Positions 19,777 to 30,979 are shown, counted from the first letter of the stretch. The stretch: DNA of 64,000 nucleotides from Rapana venosa (GCA_028751875.1 CM054165.1:31194879-31258878); one strand, 5' to 3'. Notes: generated from the letters alone by a model not told the origin. A program made the numbers and translations.

Positions 19777-20515
19777 AGATACAGAAAGAAGACATTTTCT
19801 ATCTGTCCAAAAGATACAGAAAGAAGACATTTTCTATCTGTCCAAAAGACACAGAAAGAAGACATTTTCTATCTGTCCAAAAGACACAGAAAGAAGACAT
19901 TTTCTATCTATCCCAAAGATACAGAAAGAAGACATTTTCTATCTATCCAAAAGATACAGAAAGAAGACATTTTCTATCTATCCCAAAGATACAGAAAGAA
20001 GACATTTTCTATCTATCCAAAATATACAGAAAGAAGACATTTTCTATCTATCCCAAAGATACAGAAAGAAGACATTTTCTATCTATCCCAAAGATACAGA
20101 AAGAAGACATTTTCTATCTATCCAAAAGATACAGAAAGAAGACATTTTCTTTCTATCCAAAAGATACAGAAAGAAGACATTTTCTATCTGTCCAAAAGAT
20201 ACAGAAAGAAGACATTTTCTATCTGTCCAAAAGATACAGAAAGAAGACATTTTCTATCTATCCAAAATATACAGAAAGAAGACATTTTCTATCTATCCCA
20301 AAGATACAGAAAGAAGACATTTTCTATCTGTCCAAAAGATACAGAAAGAAGACATTTTCTATCTATCCCAAAGATACAGAAAGAAGACATTTTCTATCTA
20401 TCCAAAAGATACAGAAAGAAGACATTTTCTTTCTATCCAAAAGATACAGAAAGAAGACATTTTCTATCTTTCAAAAAGATACAGAAAGAAGACATTTTCT
20501 ATCTTGCACTCAGTC
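19777..20515. repeat. 35-bp minisatellite, about 21 units
   Basis: The unit is AGATACAGAAAGAAGACATT + TTCTATCTGTCCAAA (35 bp; unit starts at 19777, 19812 … 20477). Units differ mainly by G/A in CTGTCC/CTATCC, A/C in CCAAA/CCCAA and a few point changes. Because 35 is not a multiple of 3, each frame reads all three phases of the unit; no stop occurs, so + strand frames of 271 and 314 codons run through it. There is no start context, splice link or recognisable domain, so it is not called coding. Confidence 0.95.
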
Positions 20516-20739
20516 AGAGTTCACCAGGGGCTTTAAGTATTCATCCAACCTGTTTCTTATGCTCTAATTATCATATCACTTTTCTGGTGTGTTTTTTTTT
20601 TTGGGGGGGGGAGGGAGGGAGAGGGAACCCCAGTCATAGTCCTCATCGCTATGCCTTGCAGCTTGTCTTCAACACTTTGTCATGGGATTCGCAAGTTACA
20701 CGATAAAACTCACAAGAAAAAACAACAACCAACACCTTC

Positions 20740-20975
20740 AGATTAAACAAAGCAAAACAACACACGCAATTTTTTGTAACAAAAAAAAAAAACCTGTGAA
20801 AAAGTAACAGATTTATGGGATGATAGATTTTTTTTCATCTCAATTCCGTAAGTCATATAAGCAAAACAACACACGCAATTTTTTGTAACAAAAATACCCC
20901 CCAAAAACTGTCAAAAAAGTAACAGATTTATGGGATGATAGATTTTTTTTCCCATCTCCATTCTGTAAGTCATAT
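20740..20975. repeat. Tandem duplication, ~115-bp unit x2
   Basis: GCAAAACAACACACGCAATT, TTTTGTAACA, GTAACAGATTTATGGGATGA and GTAAGTCATAT occur in the same order in both units, with small A-run differences. Confidence 0.85.
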
Positions 20976-21141
20976 TTTGTCTAAGGGTTAGTGTGCTAAA
21001 AAAGTAAGGCATAACACTGTCAAGGGTGACTGTTTCCACGCTTTATCAAAATACAGGGCTCCCTGTGATGGGTTAAAGAGCGTAACAAAGGACCATGTAT
21101 GCTAATTAAAAGGTCGTCTTCCCCGACCTGTAACCTTTCAG

Positions 21142-21862
21142 GTAAAGCGAGAAGTGACAGTGGGCACGGACGCCAGACAGAGAGAGGCAGAAAGACGAAA
21201 CGTGGTCGTGACCAGGCAGACACAGGTCATAGTGGAGAAGAACCACGGGCAGACAACCGAGGTCGAAGCGGTCGCGGAGAAAAAACCGCGACCTGTGGAG
21301 AGAGGGAGAAATCGGGGAGAGAAACAGCGGCCAGTGGAGAGGGGGAGAGATGGTGGTGACGAGCTACGGCCAGCGGAGAGAGGGAGAAGTCTCCGAGAGA
21401 AACAGCGGGCAGTGGAGAGGGGGAGAGAGCGTGGTGACGAGCTACGGCCAGCGGAGAGAGGGAGAGACCGGGGAGAGAAACAGCGGCCAGTGGATCCAGG
21501 ACCAAGCCGTGGAGAAACGGTACAGCCAAGGGAGAGAACCGGAGCCCGTGTATGAAAATCTGGACCCGCGGAAAGAAACCCAAGCGACGGTGGATCAAAC
21601 TCACGGCCAGTGGATCGAGAAAGATGCTGTGGAGACAACCCACGCCCAGAGAATGACGACGACGACGACGACGGAAATCGTCGTGGAGAAAAAGCGCGGA
21701 CAGAGCTACGATTTTCAGGAAATGGTGGCCGTGAATGACGGAGACGACTCTCCAACAAGCGACGGAATCGACTCTCCAGGAAGCGAGCCGGAGGACGTGC
21801 CGGACGCCGTCATTCGCACAGTGTTTGAGGGCACTTTTGACGATGTCATGTGTTACCAGAAG
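21142..21862 (+). CDS. jbug: jbug exon w5: long charged, repetitive linker (needs a one-base frame change)
   Basis: Acceptor TAACCTTTCAG, donor GTGATT. The exon opens in phase 0 with VKREVTVGTDARQREAERR, then VVVTRQTQVIVEKNHGQ. This frame stops at about 21556. From about 21290 onward the neighbouring frame is open to the donor and carries three repeats of 78 nt (26 codons; NSGQW … VVTSYGQRREGE), then VEKRYSQ, DQTHGQWIEKDAVETTHAQR, EIVVEKKRGQSYDFQEM, an acidic Asp/Ser stretch, and FEGTFDDVMCYQK, ending in phase 0 as w6 requires. Both parts share a VV(x4-5)GQ pattern. The frames would join if the A6 run at 21280-21285 had one base fewer. No known domain is seen; it joins the CH domains to the Ig rod and is likely flexible. 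Exact reading is uncertain near 21280. Confidence 0.8.
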
Positions 21863-23087
21863 GTGATTTTGTTTTGATGGTTGCAGGTCGAAACACTTGT
21901 GCTTGTTTTTGCTCTGTCTCTCTCTCTCGGCTTATTTACCACACGGAGTCTTGGCAGTGTGATGAAGCTTAGATGTGGGACTTACAGATAAAACCGCGCT
22001 ACAATGCTGTGTGTATATATATAGAGAGAATTTGCGTCTGCTTCGTAGTTGTTAATATGTGTTGAGACTCGCAGTTAATTCAAGCTCATAGCATTTTTTG
22101 TAGAAAACTGTTTAAAAAAAAAAAAGTTTGATTATTGTATTAACCTTTTTATGTCTTAGCTCTAAATGAAGCGAAACTTGGGAAGCTGATTTGTTGAGAA
22201 ATTCAATCAGTAGACAATCTGTCTAATTTTTTTGCTGACTTCATCTTTGCATTGTTAATACAAAGCAGCATAGAACGGAATTAACCACATTCTGATAAAA
22301 TCCATAGATTCTCAACTCTAATACTATGATAAAAGCATAGTTTTTTTGTATTTTTAAACTCTAGTACTAAGATTTTGAGTTGTCTGACTTTTAAAAAGTT
22401 CTTTCTAAAATTTATCCTCATATTGTCATCTTTTTCTTTTGAGTAATAACTACCATAACAACACAGCTGTATATATTCTTTTGCCTGTGTCATGTCGAAA
22501 TGTGGGGCTGAAAATCTGTCTTTGGTTTTCCTATGAATTCTTGATCAATTAATCGTAACACTTCATTCTTTATATAAGCAAAGACTTTAAAATGTCTTGC
22601 AAGCAAACGTTAACCTGTTTATGATAGAAGTCCTAACTTTTAACCCTTTTTGTTATCCTTTAATCTGGCAGGGATATAAAACGTGAGTGTATATAAGTCA
22701 CTGTTTGTCTACCTGCCGTAATTGTGTGAAAGGGTCGTAAGTTAGTGTCAGATTATGAACGAATGGAAATCATGGCATAAGCCTTCCTTTAAAAAGTGTG
22801 CTGAATGCTGCTTGCAAATATTTTCAGGAATGGTGCAACAAGAGAAAGAATGATAAAAGAGATCGTCTCTCGTTTGCTTTTTACGCCGTCAGATGTGTTT
22901 TTGGAAAAATAGTGGCAAGTCCTTTCCAGCTCCTCTCGTGGGCTGTACAGCTTGGTTTGCAGGGTTATGTCCATCAGCCACATAGTCTTCTTCCTCAGGT
23001 TGCTGAATAGCATGCACCTCTGAAGGATGTGCTCACTGATAAAAGAGATGAGTGAATTCTAAATGAAGGTATAAACAACTACAAAGA

Positions 23088-23160
23088 AAATAATAATAAA
23101 TGTATGGGATTTATGTAGCGCTGAATCTTGTAAAGTAAACAAATCAAAGCACTTAAAATC
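23088..23160 (-). mobile_element. LINE-1 3' tail fragment
   Basis: AATAATAAATGTATGGGATT, TATGTAGCGCTGAATCTTGT and AAACAAATCAAAGCAC are the inverted end of the ATT-tailed LINE, of the subtype also seen at 39155 and 58700. Confidence 0.8.
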
Positions 23161-23607
23161 AACAAAACAACAACAAGAAGAGTATATGTATTAAATCGTA
23201 GCTTTAAGAAACAGGTTGATGGCAAAGTGGATAAGCACATTAGCCTGCTAAATACAGGCTCTTAGGCTTGAATCTTGGTCCAGTGTCTTTTTTTATCATC
23301 CATTTGTACCAAATTTTGAATGGTAGTCTTAAGTCCTCCAGGTGAGATGATTAATCCCGAGTTGTGATATTAAACAAACAAAATGTTGTTTTTCAGCTGG
23401 ATTATGAACCTGTAAGGAAAGGCCACTAACATATTTAAAAAACCAAGATTTGTACTTAAAAAAAGAAAGAGGGTGATTTGCAAACAAGATCTCATCACTT
23501 AGATTTAAGCAACAACTCAATGTAGCCGTAAACTAGCCATTATTGTGAATCAGTAACTAACTCAAATCAATAAACTTGAACTGATTACACTATTTATTAA
23601 TGAGAAA

Positions 23608-23655
23608 AAAACCCACATAAGTGCTTATTCCATTATCCTCGATATAAAAGCAAAA
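23608..23655 (+). mobile_element. SINE-A tail fragment
   Basis: Only ACATAAGTGCTTATTCCATT and ATCCTCGATATAAAAGC remain, followed by an A-rich tract. Confidence 0.75.
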
Positions 23656-23855
23656 ATAAAAATAAAAAAAAAAAATACAACAGATACAGAACTGTATCAA
23701 AATATACATCAGATACTCGGAAAGTCAGCATAAAATTAAAAAAAGTTATCTTTCATCACACATGCCAGTGGGAAAGTTGCCTGATTAAATTAACAGAGGG
23801 ACAAAATCTGCCTGCCTGGTGTTGGTCTGTCTGTCAAAGCTGCGTCTGATATGGG

Positions 23856-23859
23856 GATT

Positions 23860-23896
<37 letters not shown>

Positions 23897-23897
23897 G
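23856..23897. repeat. (ATCA)n microsatellite
   Basis: About ten ATCA units. Confidence 0.9.
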
Positions 23898-24309
23898 GAA
23901 GACTGAAGGCCTGGTGTGCTGGTGGTGTCTGTTTCATCACGCCGCGCGTTCTGTTTCCCGCTGGGACACACTGATACCGACTGACCCTTGCACTGTGTCT
24001 GGTTTACACGCGGGGGGACTGGGTGAACAAAGCAACCTGACTGCACTGAGTTTGTGGTGGGTGATGGGAGGGTGAGATAACAGGGTCTTACGTTTGTCGT
24101 TTGTCTGTCAGTGTTGCAGTCAGAATGGAATGACTGTATGTGTTGTTGTTGTTGTTGTTGTTGTTGCTTTGATTTTACATCATGCTTGCTCAAAGCGATT
24201 TTAGATGAAAACTGTAGCTAGTGTGTGTGTGTGTTGTGGTGTGTGTTGTGTTGTGGTGTGTGTTGGTTGTGTGGTGCTGTGTTGTGTTGTTTAAAAAATT
24301 ATTTTATTT

Positions 24310-24657
24310 ATTTTAATTTTATTCTTTTATATTGAGGATAATGGAATAAGCACTTATGTGCTTTTTTTTTTTACATCCAGTCCCCGTGTGTATGCGGATT
24401 TGTGAATTCTGTCATCTGTTCCCACCGGCACACAATGGCCTACTCTTACAGAAAGCGGAACAGGATTTAACATGTGCGCAATATTCTGCGTGCGTTCGCA
24501 CACGGGACCTCAGTTTATAGTCTCATCCGAAGGACTTAGGGGAAGAGTGGAGTCGGCACTGATGGTTAACTCTAGGGGAAAATATCCCCTTGAACGGGAA
24601 TTGAACCCAGGTCGTCAGATTGCGAGCGCAATGTTCTGACCACTAGGCTATCCCGTC
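24310..24657 (-). mobile_element. Full-length SINE-A
   Basis: Minus orientation, complete from the tail (TTATTCTTTTATATTGAGGA) to the tRNA-like head (CACTAGGCTATCCCGTCC). Box A- and box B-like sequences are intact on the minus strand (GCCTAGTGGTCAGAACATTG, GGGTTCAATTCC). It is one of the least truncated copies. Confidence 0.92.
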
Positions 24658-25304
24658 CTGTTGTTGTGTGTGTGTGTGTGCGTGCCTGTGTTGTGTTGTG
24701 TTGTGGTGTGTGTGTAGTTCAGTGGTAAATTATGAAAGGATAAGGATGGAACTCTATGAAGGGTTAGAGCAGGGAGTGGGAAGGGGGGGGGGGGAGTGTT
24801 GTTTAAAAAAGAGAATAACGATAATTCAAAAGTATTATCGAATTTTTTTTTTTTTTTTTCTGGTGTTGGGATGGGTTCAGGAACACATTCGTTCCTTTCT
24901 GACAGTCACGTTTTAATTCAATGACCCTTTTTCTGTAACGTTTCAACTTGACTGCAGATTTTAAGTTTCTGTAATGATCTGAATGCTGATACCGGTTGTT
25001 TGTTTTCATTTTACTAGAAGATTTTCATCAAGGAATGAATTAGTGCGTCAAGTCAAAGAGTGCGTCATAACCTAAATTTTCTGTAATCGTCGGAGTATTG
25101 ATATTGAGTTTCTATTTTCTAAAGAATGTTCATGAATAAATTAATTAATTAATGTCAGGTTTATAGAGCGCATCAAAATTTCCACACCTGTAGGCATGTG
25201 GTTTGGTGATGAGCATGTGTTTTAGAAGCATACAAAGAGGACTTGGGCACTAGCAAGTCTGCAGAAGGTTGGCATGGGAGATTTTTTATTATAAAAAATC
25301 ATGA

Positions 25305-25640
25305 AGTCTTTGTGAAAAAAAATCATACCTAAAGTCTTGGTGAAAAAATTCATACCTGAAGTGTTGGTGAAAAATTCATACCTAATTTGTAAAACTCTAG
25401 GTGAAAAAATTCATACCTAATGTCCTGGTGAAAAAAATGCATACCCATTTTAAAATCTTTGTGAAAAAATTAATACCTAAAGTCTTGGTGAAAAATTCAT
25501 AATTTTTAAAGTCTTGGTGAAAAAAATTCATACCCAATTTTAAAGTCTTGGTGAAAAAATTCATACTTAAAGTCTTGGTGAAAAAAATTCATACTTAAAG
25601 TCTTGAAATTCATACTTGAAGTCTTGGCGATGTATTTAAA
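25305..25640. repeat. 27-30-bp minisatellite
   Basis: Unit AAAGTCTTGGTGAAAAAATT + CATACCT, about 10-11 irregular copies with length change in the A run and occasional loss of AGTC. Confidence 0.9.
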
Positions 25641-26087
25641 CCTTGACTGCGTGAATGCTTGAAAATGGGCATCAGTCTAATAAAAGAAAATAAGAATTGT
25701 TTTAAAAAATGATAAAAATCGTCCTCATCACATCGTTTCTTTGCTGGTATCACCTTATCACAATCTTAGTCACAAAGAGGAAAATCAAGGATTCTTTTCA
25801 TTCATGGTTGTTTGGGGGTTGTTGTTGGGTGTGTGTTTTTTTAAAATATCACCATGGGTTTTGATGTGGACTAAATCTGTATTGTTGTGGAACAGCGTTG
25901 GTTTGGACATGCATTTGCAGTGAATATGGGGACAGGGCTAACTGGTATTGATGCTGAACAGGGGAGTGTGTGTGTGTGTGTGTGTGTACGCATGCGCATA
26001 TTGATGCTGAACAGGTGTGTATGGTGTGCATGTGTGTGTGTGTTTTTTTTTGTTTATTTTTTTTATTTTTTAAATTTTTTTTTTAAT

Positions 26088-26185
26088 TTATTCTTTTATA
26101 TCAAGGATGATGGAATAAGCACTTATGTGCTTTTTTACATCCAGTCCCTGTGTGTATGCGGTTTTGTGTAAATTTTGTCATCGTT
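26088..26185 (-). mobile_element. SINE-A 3' fragment
   Basis: TTCTTTTATATCAAGGATGA, CACTTATGTGCTTTTTTACA and CAGTCCCTGTGTGTATGCGG; it breaks off at TTTTGTCATCG into a GT run. Confidence 0.88.
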
Positions 26186-27639
26186 GTTGTGTGTGTGTGG
26201 TGTGCGTGTGTGTGTGATGGTGTGTGCGTTGTGGTGTGTGTGTGTGTGGTGGATAACAGTGACATGGGTATAGAGTGAAGATTGAGGGTGATGATTGAGC
26301 TTTTGGGCTGTGGATGAATGAAATGATTGAATGAGTGGATTTGTTGACGAGATTGATTTTCTTGATTCTTTGAAGCATCAGTTTATATTATTTATACGAT
26401 GTGCTCTCTTTTTTTTTCTTTCTTTAAGGATTTTGTGATGCTTAAGTTCTTTCTAATTTTCTCCCTGCTTTGTATTTTTAAAGAACAAAAAAATCATAGC
26501 GTGCTGTCTTGGTCTTATGGTCATTAAGCTGACGTCCTGTGTTTGTGTGTGTGTAGTTGTATCAACTCTGTTTACTGTTTTTAAATCAGCTGTGCAGCTT
26601 TGTACATATCTTTCAAACTGTCACATTCAGTTCATCTTGGAAGTTCCGTTTCTGTGATGATTCACCTTGTTACCCATCTGCCACCGTCATTTCCAATGGG
26701 GATGACTATACAATGCCTCACTCTTGCTAGTCTCCATCATACAATTAATAACCATCACTGTCAATTTCATCCTCCATCCCATTCTATCTCCCTTATAGAT
26801 CTCTGGTTAAAATAAACGGAAGGAAACAACATTATAAATCAAATATCTGCATACATGCGTTTATCAGGTCTGTTTATTTCTATCTGAAGGATAGCAATGG
26901 GCACAACAAAACACAATCACACACACACTCACGAGACAAACAACTGCTACAGTTGGATATGGCTCCGTACAAAAGGCTAGGTATGAAAAACAATTACTTA
27001 AGCAAAACTTCTTATCCAGTGTGTACTTAACATTCACAACAGTGATTCCCAGTGAGAAGGCAGACAGCAGACAACGACTGACAGACAGACTCAGACGGAG
27101 AGAGTGCATGTTCTGGGTGATAGACCCCCCCAGGGTGTTAAGCTGAGGAACACACAACAACAATTTAGTACAAATACTACACAAACATTCACATGCACAA
27201 GCTCAAGTTTTGTTGTTGTTGGCTCATCCGAAAGATTTGCTTGGGAAATGAAACGGTCACAAAATGTTGAAATCTAGGGGAGATATAATATCCCTAAATG
27301 ACAGAAGTGCTCAGCAAAGATTTGAACTCATGCCCCAGAGTGTATCTAAGATCATGCATCCAATGTCTGGCCAACTGACCGACCTTCCCCCGCCACCCCC
27401 ACCCCACCCCCTCCTTAACCCCCCCCCCCCCCCCCCCCCTCCTGCTGAGCTGGTAAAACATCATTTGGTTTAGACAGAGGTTATTTCAGAAAAAGAAAAA
27501 AGAACAGATTGCTCTGAAATATCGGTTCAGAAATTGAGAAGAAAAGTAAAATGTGGTAAGGCTGTATTAGTGTGATTAGTCCGCTTTCGGAGAAATCAGG
27601 AGTACATAGTTGCTATAGACCTACATTTCATTTGGAAAA

Positions 27640-27995
27640 TGTGATTTGTTCTTTATTTTTATGTGATGTTTTCGTTAAACGCGTTTCATGTCGTTTTTCA
27701 TTTTCTAAATGTGACTAACTCTCTCATTCTCAGTCCTCGTTCCATATATATCTACATCTCATTTTGAAACTGCGATTAAAAAAAAATTTTTTGACATTTT
27801 CATTAAAAACATTTCATGTTGTTTTCATTTTCTAAATGTAACTAACTCTCTCATTCTCAGTCCTCGATCCACATATGATATATCTACATCTCATTTTGAA
27901 ACTGCGATTTGTTTTTTTGTGTTTTTTATGTGACATTTTTGTTATTAAAAACATTTCATGTTGTTTTCATTGTCTAAGTGTGACTAACACTCTCA
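27640..27995. repeat. ~128-bp tandem triplication
   Basis: Three imperfect units, each with ACATTTCATGTTGTTTTCAT- or CGTTTCATGTCG-like sequence, TCTAAATGTGACTAACTCTC, TCATTCTCAGTCCTCG and CATCTCATTTTGAAACTGCG. Later units differ by small deletions. Confidence 0.85.
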
Positions 27996-28504
27996 GTTTT
28001 TCCTTCATCCCGCATGCTCTCATTTTTCTTTGTTGTTGTTGTTGTAATTTTGGTTTCTTTTGTTTGATTTGGGTTGGGTTTGATTTTCTGTTTGGTTTGG
28101 GTGTTTTTTTGGTTTTTTTAAATGGGATTTTGGGGTTATTTTTTTGGTTCGACTTTGTTTTTGCATGTTTTGAGGGATTTTGTTTTGGTGGGTTGTTTTT
28201 TTCCTTGGTTTTTGTTGTTGTTGTTTTTTTAGGTTTGTTTTGTTTTTTCATTACTTTTTAAGGCTGTTGATATGACGCTTTTGTTTCTTTGAATTAGAAA
28301 AAAAAATTTTTGGCTTTCTCATAGATGTTCACATTCTTTCTTATTTTTGTTTTGTTGTTGTAAATTATTTTAGTGCTTAATTTTTTCTTTAAAAGGCTAG
28401 TTATTGCCTGCATTTGTTTTTGATGACCTGAAGCATGTTGTTGTCTTCTGCTGGTTTAGAGATATATAGCTTTTGTTCTAACTTTTTTTGTCTTCAGAAA
28501 AAAA

Positions 28505-28620
28505 ATGAGAGAGAGAGAGAGTGAGTGAATGAGTAAGTCAGAGAGAGTGTGTGTGGTGTGTGCATGTGTGCGAGACTGAGTGAGTGAGTGCTTGTGTATG
28601 TGCGAGCAAGCAAAGTGTGG

Positions 28621-28694
<74 letters not shown>

Positions 28695-28869
28695 AGAGAT
28701 GCTGTGTATTTCATAACTGATGAATGTATTAAGTTTCTTTTTGTATATTGATCTTTACAAAACATAAATGTACCTTGCACACTTTCAGAAATACCAATAC
28801 AAGATACACACACACACACATACACACACACATACACACATTCACATACACACACACACACATACACAC

Positions 28870-28928
<59 letters not shown>

Positions 28929-29100
28929 ACACACACACACAATATACATACACACACACACATATATATACATACACACACACACATATATATACATACA
29001 CACACACACACATACATATACATACACACACACATACATATACATACACACACATTAATATACATACACACACACACACACATATACTTATACATACACA
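28505..29100. repeat. (GA)n and (CA)n/(CATA)n compound microsatellites
   Basis: GA/GT runs at 28505-28705 and a CA/CATATA array at 28805-29100. The long His/Thr or Cys/Val frames here are artefacts. Confidence 0.9.
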
Positions 29101-29307
29101 CCCAGTGAAGTTCTCTGCCTTGATCTTTCATAAAGTTAATGTCAGGCAGCTAAACACATTTTGTTGATCATTGTAATTCATTCTTTGAACGAGTGACTGA
29201 TTTTTTTGTTTGTTTGAAAAGTTATTATTGATAATTTGCAATTGATTCTTACTGTAGAGATAGTATGATCCCTTTCCTTAACATCCATGCGCTATTCCAG
29301 GATTGTA

Positions 29308-29530
29308 CAGTGCGCCCCACCCCACCCCACCCCACCCCATTCCACCCAACACTACACTATACCACACCACCTCACACCACATCATATCTCACTACCTCGA
29401 CCGCCCCCTCATATACACACACCACATCACACACCACACCACACTACACTACACCTCCCACCCCTGCCCCCTCATACACACACCACATCAAACCACAGTA
29501 CATCCCACATCCACACCACACTATTCCCAT
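29308..29530. repeat. (CCACA)n-like degenerate pentanucleotide tract
   Basis: CCCCACCCCA and CACACCACA/CACTACA variants, related in composition to the larger array at 32455. Confidence 0.8.
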
Positions 29531-30013
29531 AACCAAGAGCAGTCATAGGAGGACTGCACCAACAAACAGACAAACCAAAAACAAAAAACCCCAACACAAC
29601 AACAACACCCCCCCCCCCCCTTAATTTTTCTGTTTGGTTTAATACACAGAATTTTTTAATTCATCACATCCAAAGAACACAAGCAGCACCATATGAAGCA
29701 TGACTATCTAATGATTTATCACTTTTGAGTGGATATGCGTTAAAACAAACACACACACACACACAAAGTATAAATGCAACAAGCATAAACGTAGAAAGAA
29801 TAATCTAGAATTCACATGCACAAACATAAACTGCCACTTTGCAACATCAAAGAAAGAAAAAGAAAAAAGAAGCAAGCGCATCGCATGTTTATCATAACAC
29901 AAGAATATAACACAAGACTGTGAAAATATCGGGACAAGACTCGAGCTGATAAAAAACAAAATGAAAATAAAATAAACCAACAATGTTCTCTTTTCCGTTC
30001 GTGTCCTTACTTC

Positions 30014-30310
30014 CTAGGGGACGGGATAGCTCAGTGGTCGGAGCACTCGCTTTCCCCCAGCCAAGTTAAGCAGCGTCAAGCGTGGTTACCACTTGGATGG
30101 GTGACCGTTTGCGCGCCTTGGCTTCAGTACAGTTCCCCCAGTTCACCCAGCTGTAAATGGGAACCTGCCCTCTTTAGGGTCAGGGAAGGTAAAGCAGCGA
30201 GGGAGAGGAGATGGGCGCCGCCCTCAATATGCTGGCCCTAGAGAAGTGAGGTCTTTGACGCCTTGTTCCCCTGTGACCTTATAGGTTATGGGACTCCTTT
30301 ACCTTTTTTT
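30014..30310 (+). mobile_element. SINE-B, full-length tRNA/5S chimeric SINE
   Basis: The head GGGATAGCTCAGTGGTCGGA is a tRNA box A-type sequence. It is followed by AAGTTAAGCAGCGTCAAGCG and ACTTGGATGGGTGACCG, which match the box A/intermediate element and box C region of animal 5S rRNA. The family body (CAGTTCACCCAGCTGTAAAT, GGGTCAGGGAAGGTAAAGCA) follows, ending at TTATGGGACTCCTTTACC. It lies about 50 bp upstream of w6. Confidence 0.88.
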
Positions 30311-30359
30311 TTATTTTACCTTACTAAAGCAAGGCGTGTGTGGTTGGGGTTTCTGACAG

Positions 30360-30509
30360 AAAACGTTCCAAATTCACCTGGAGGACGGTTCGCCGGACGA
30401 CATCCAGGCCGTGTTGACCGGTCCGAACTCCAGCCCCCCTGTCCACATGCAGTGGTCAAGCTCCACGGCCACCTGCACCTTCAGCCCCGTGGAGACTGGA
30501 CAACACAAG
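30360..30509 (+). CDS. jbug: jbug exon w6: first filamin Ig-like repeat (middle part)
   Basis: Acceptor TTTCTGACAG, donor GTAGGG; exactly 50 codons, phase 0 in and out. It reads KTFQIHLEDGSPDDIQAVLT, then GPNSSPPVHMQWSSSTATC and TFSPVETGQHK. The F-x-I opening strand, the TGP turn and the F-x-P-x-E-x-G-x-H pattern match the A-to-E strand portion of a filamin Ig repeat. The strand that follows (V-x-C-x-G-K-x-I-x-G-C-P) is in w7. SINE-B ends just upstream, so the branch point probably lies between the SINE and the exon (30311-30359). Confidence 0.9.
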
Positions 30510-30519
30510 GTAGGGGGGC

Positions 30520-30935
30520 ATGGTCATCGTGATGGTCGTGGTCATCGTGATTGTCATGGTCATTTGTGATGGTCGTGGTCATCGTGATGGTCATGGTCAT
30601 CGTGATGGTCGTGATGGTCATCGTGATGGTCGTGGTCATCGTGATGGTCATGATGGTCATTGTGATGGTCGTGGTCATCGTGATGGTCGTGGTCATCATG
30701 ATTGTCATGGTCATCGTGATGGTCGTGGTCATCGTGATTGTCATGGTCATCGTGATGGTCGTGGTCATCGTGATGGTTATGGTCATCGTGATGGTCGTGG
30801 TCATTGTCATGGTCATCGTCATGGTCGTGGTCATCGTCATGGTCATCGTGATTGTCATGGTCATCGTGATTGTCATGGTGGTGGTGGTGGTGGTGGTGGT
30901 GGGCGGTGGTGGTTGTGGTGGTGATGGCGGTGGTT
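30520..30935. repeat. (GTGGTCATCGTGATG/GTCATG)n minisatellite
   Basis: Triplet-based units GTC/ATC/GTG/ATG in higher-order 15-30-bp arrangement, ending in a GGT run. It gives Val/Met or His/Asp frames without coding meaning. Confidence 0.9.
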
Positions 30936-30979
30936 TTCAAGATTCAAGATTTTATTTCAAGAAACCCCCCCCTCCCCCT

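Larger units (their letters stand above)
17597..21141 (+). other. Intron w4-w5 (3.5 kb)
   Basis: Contents: a G-rich GGGTTG tract (17605-17765); the TTTTTGC/GTGT minisatellite (17765-18340); an inverted TTGAC-tailed repeat end (18465-18547); T-rich unique sequence (18550-18960); a GA run (18965-19060); T-rich unique sequence (19065-19776); the 35-bp array (19777-20515); and unique sequence with a ~115-bp duplicated segment (20740-20975). Confidence 0.8.
21863..30359 (+). other. Intron w5-w6 (8.5 kb)
   Basis: Contents: AT-rich unique sequence (21863-23087), including a weak bidirectional ORF at 22790-23013 that is not supported as a gene; a LINE-1 tail (23088-23160); unique sequence (23160-23600); a SINE-A tail; an ATCA run; GTT run; SINE-A (24310-24657); unique sequence (24660-25305); a 27-30-bp minisatellite (25310-25640); SINE-A fragment (26088-26185); unique sequence (26240-27640) with a C-rich patch at 27380-27440; a ~128-bp triplication; T/G-rich sequence (28020-28500); GA/CA arrays (28505-29100); ACACC-rich tract (29308-29530); AT-rich unique sequence; and SINE-B ending about 50 bp before w6. 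Confidence 0.8.

Noticed and set aside
19752..20706. Two long + frames (271 and 314 codons) across the 35-bp array, and the idea of a CRISPR array
   Set aside because: The units are contiguous without spacers and the context is animal intron, so CRISPR is excluded. The frames are forced by the repeat and have no linked exon.
22789..23013. Overlapping 70-74-codon frames on both strands
   Set aside because: No recognisable domain, no splice-bounded structure in the jbug phase, ordinary AT-rich intron around it.
24600..24657. tRNA gene
   Set aside because: Box A- and B-like motifs here, and in the other SINE heads, are those of tRNA-derived SINEs; no cloverleaf with matched acceptor arms is formed and the sequence continues into the SINE body.
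30030..30120. 5S rRNA gene or pseudogene
   Set aside because: Only the internal control region matches 5S rRNA, preceded by a tRNA-like head, and the same composite occurs at 39838; it is a chimeric SINE.
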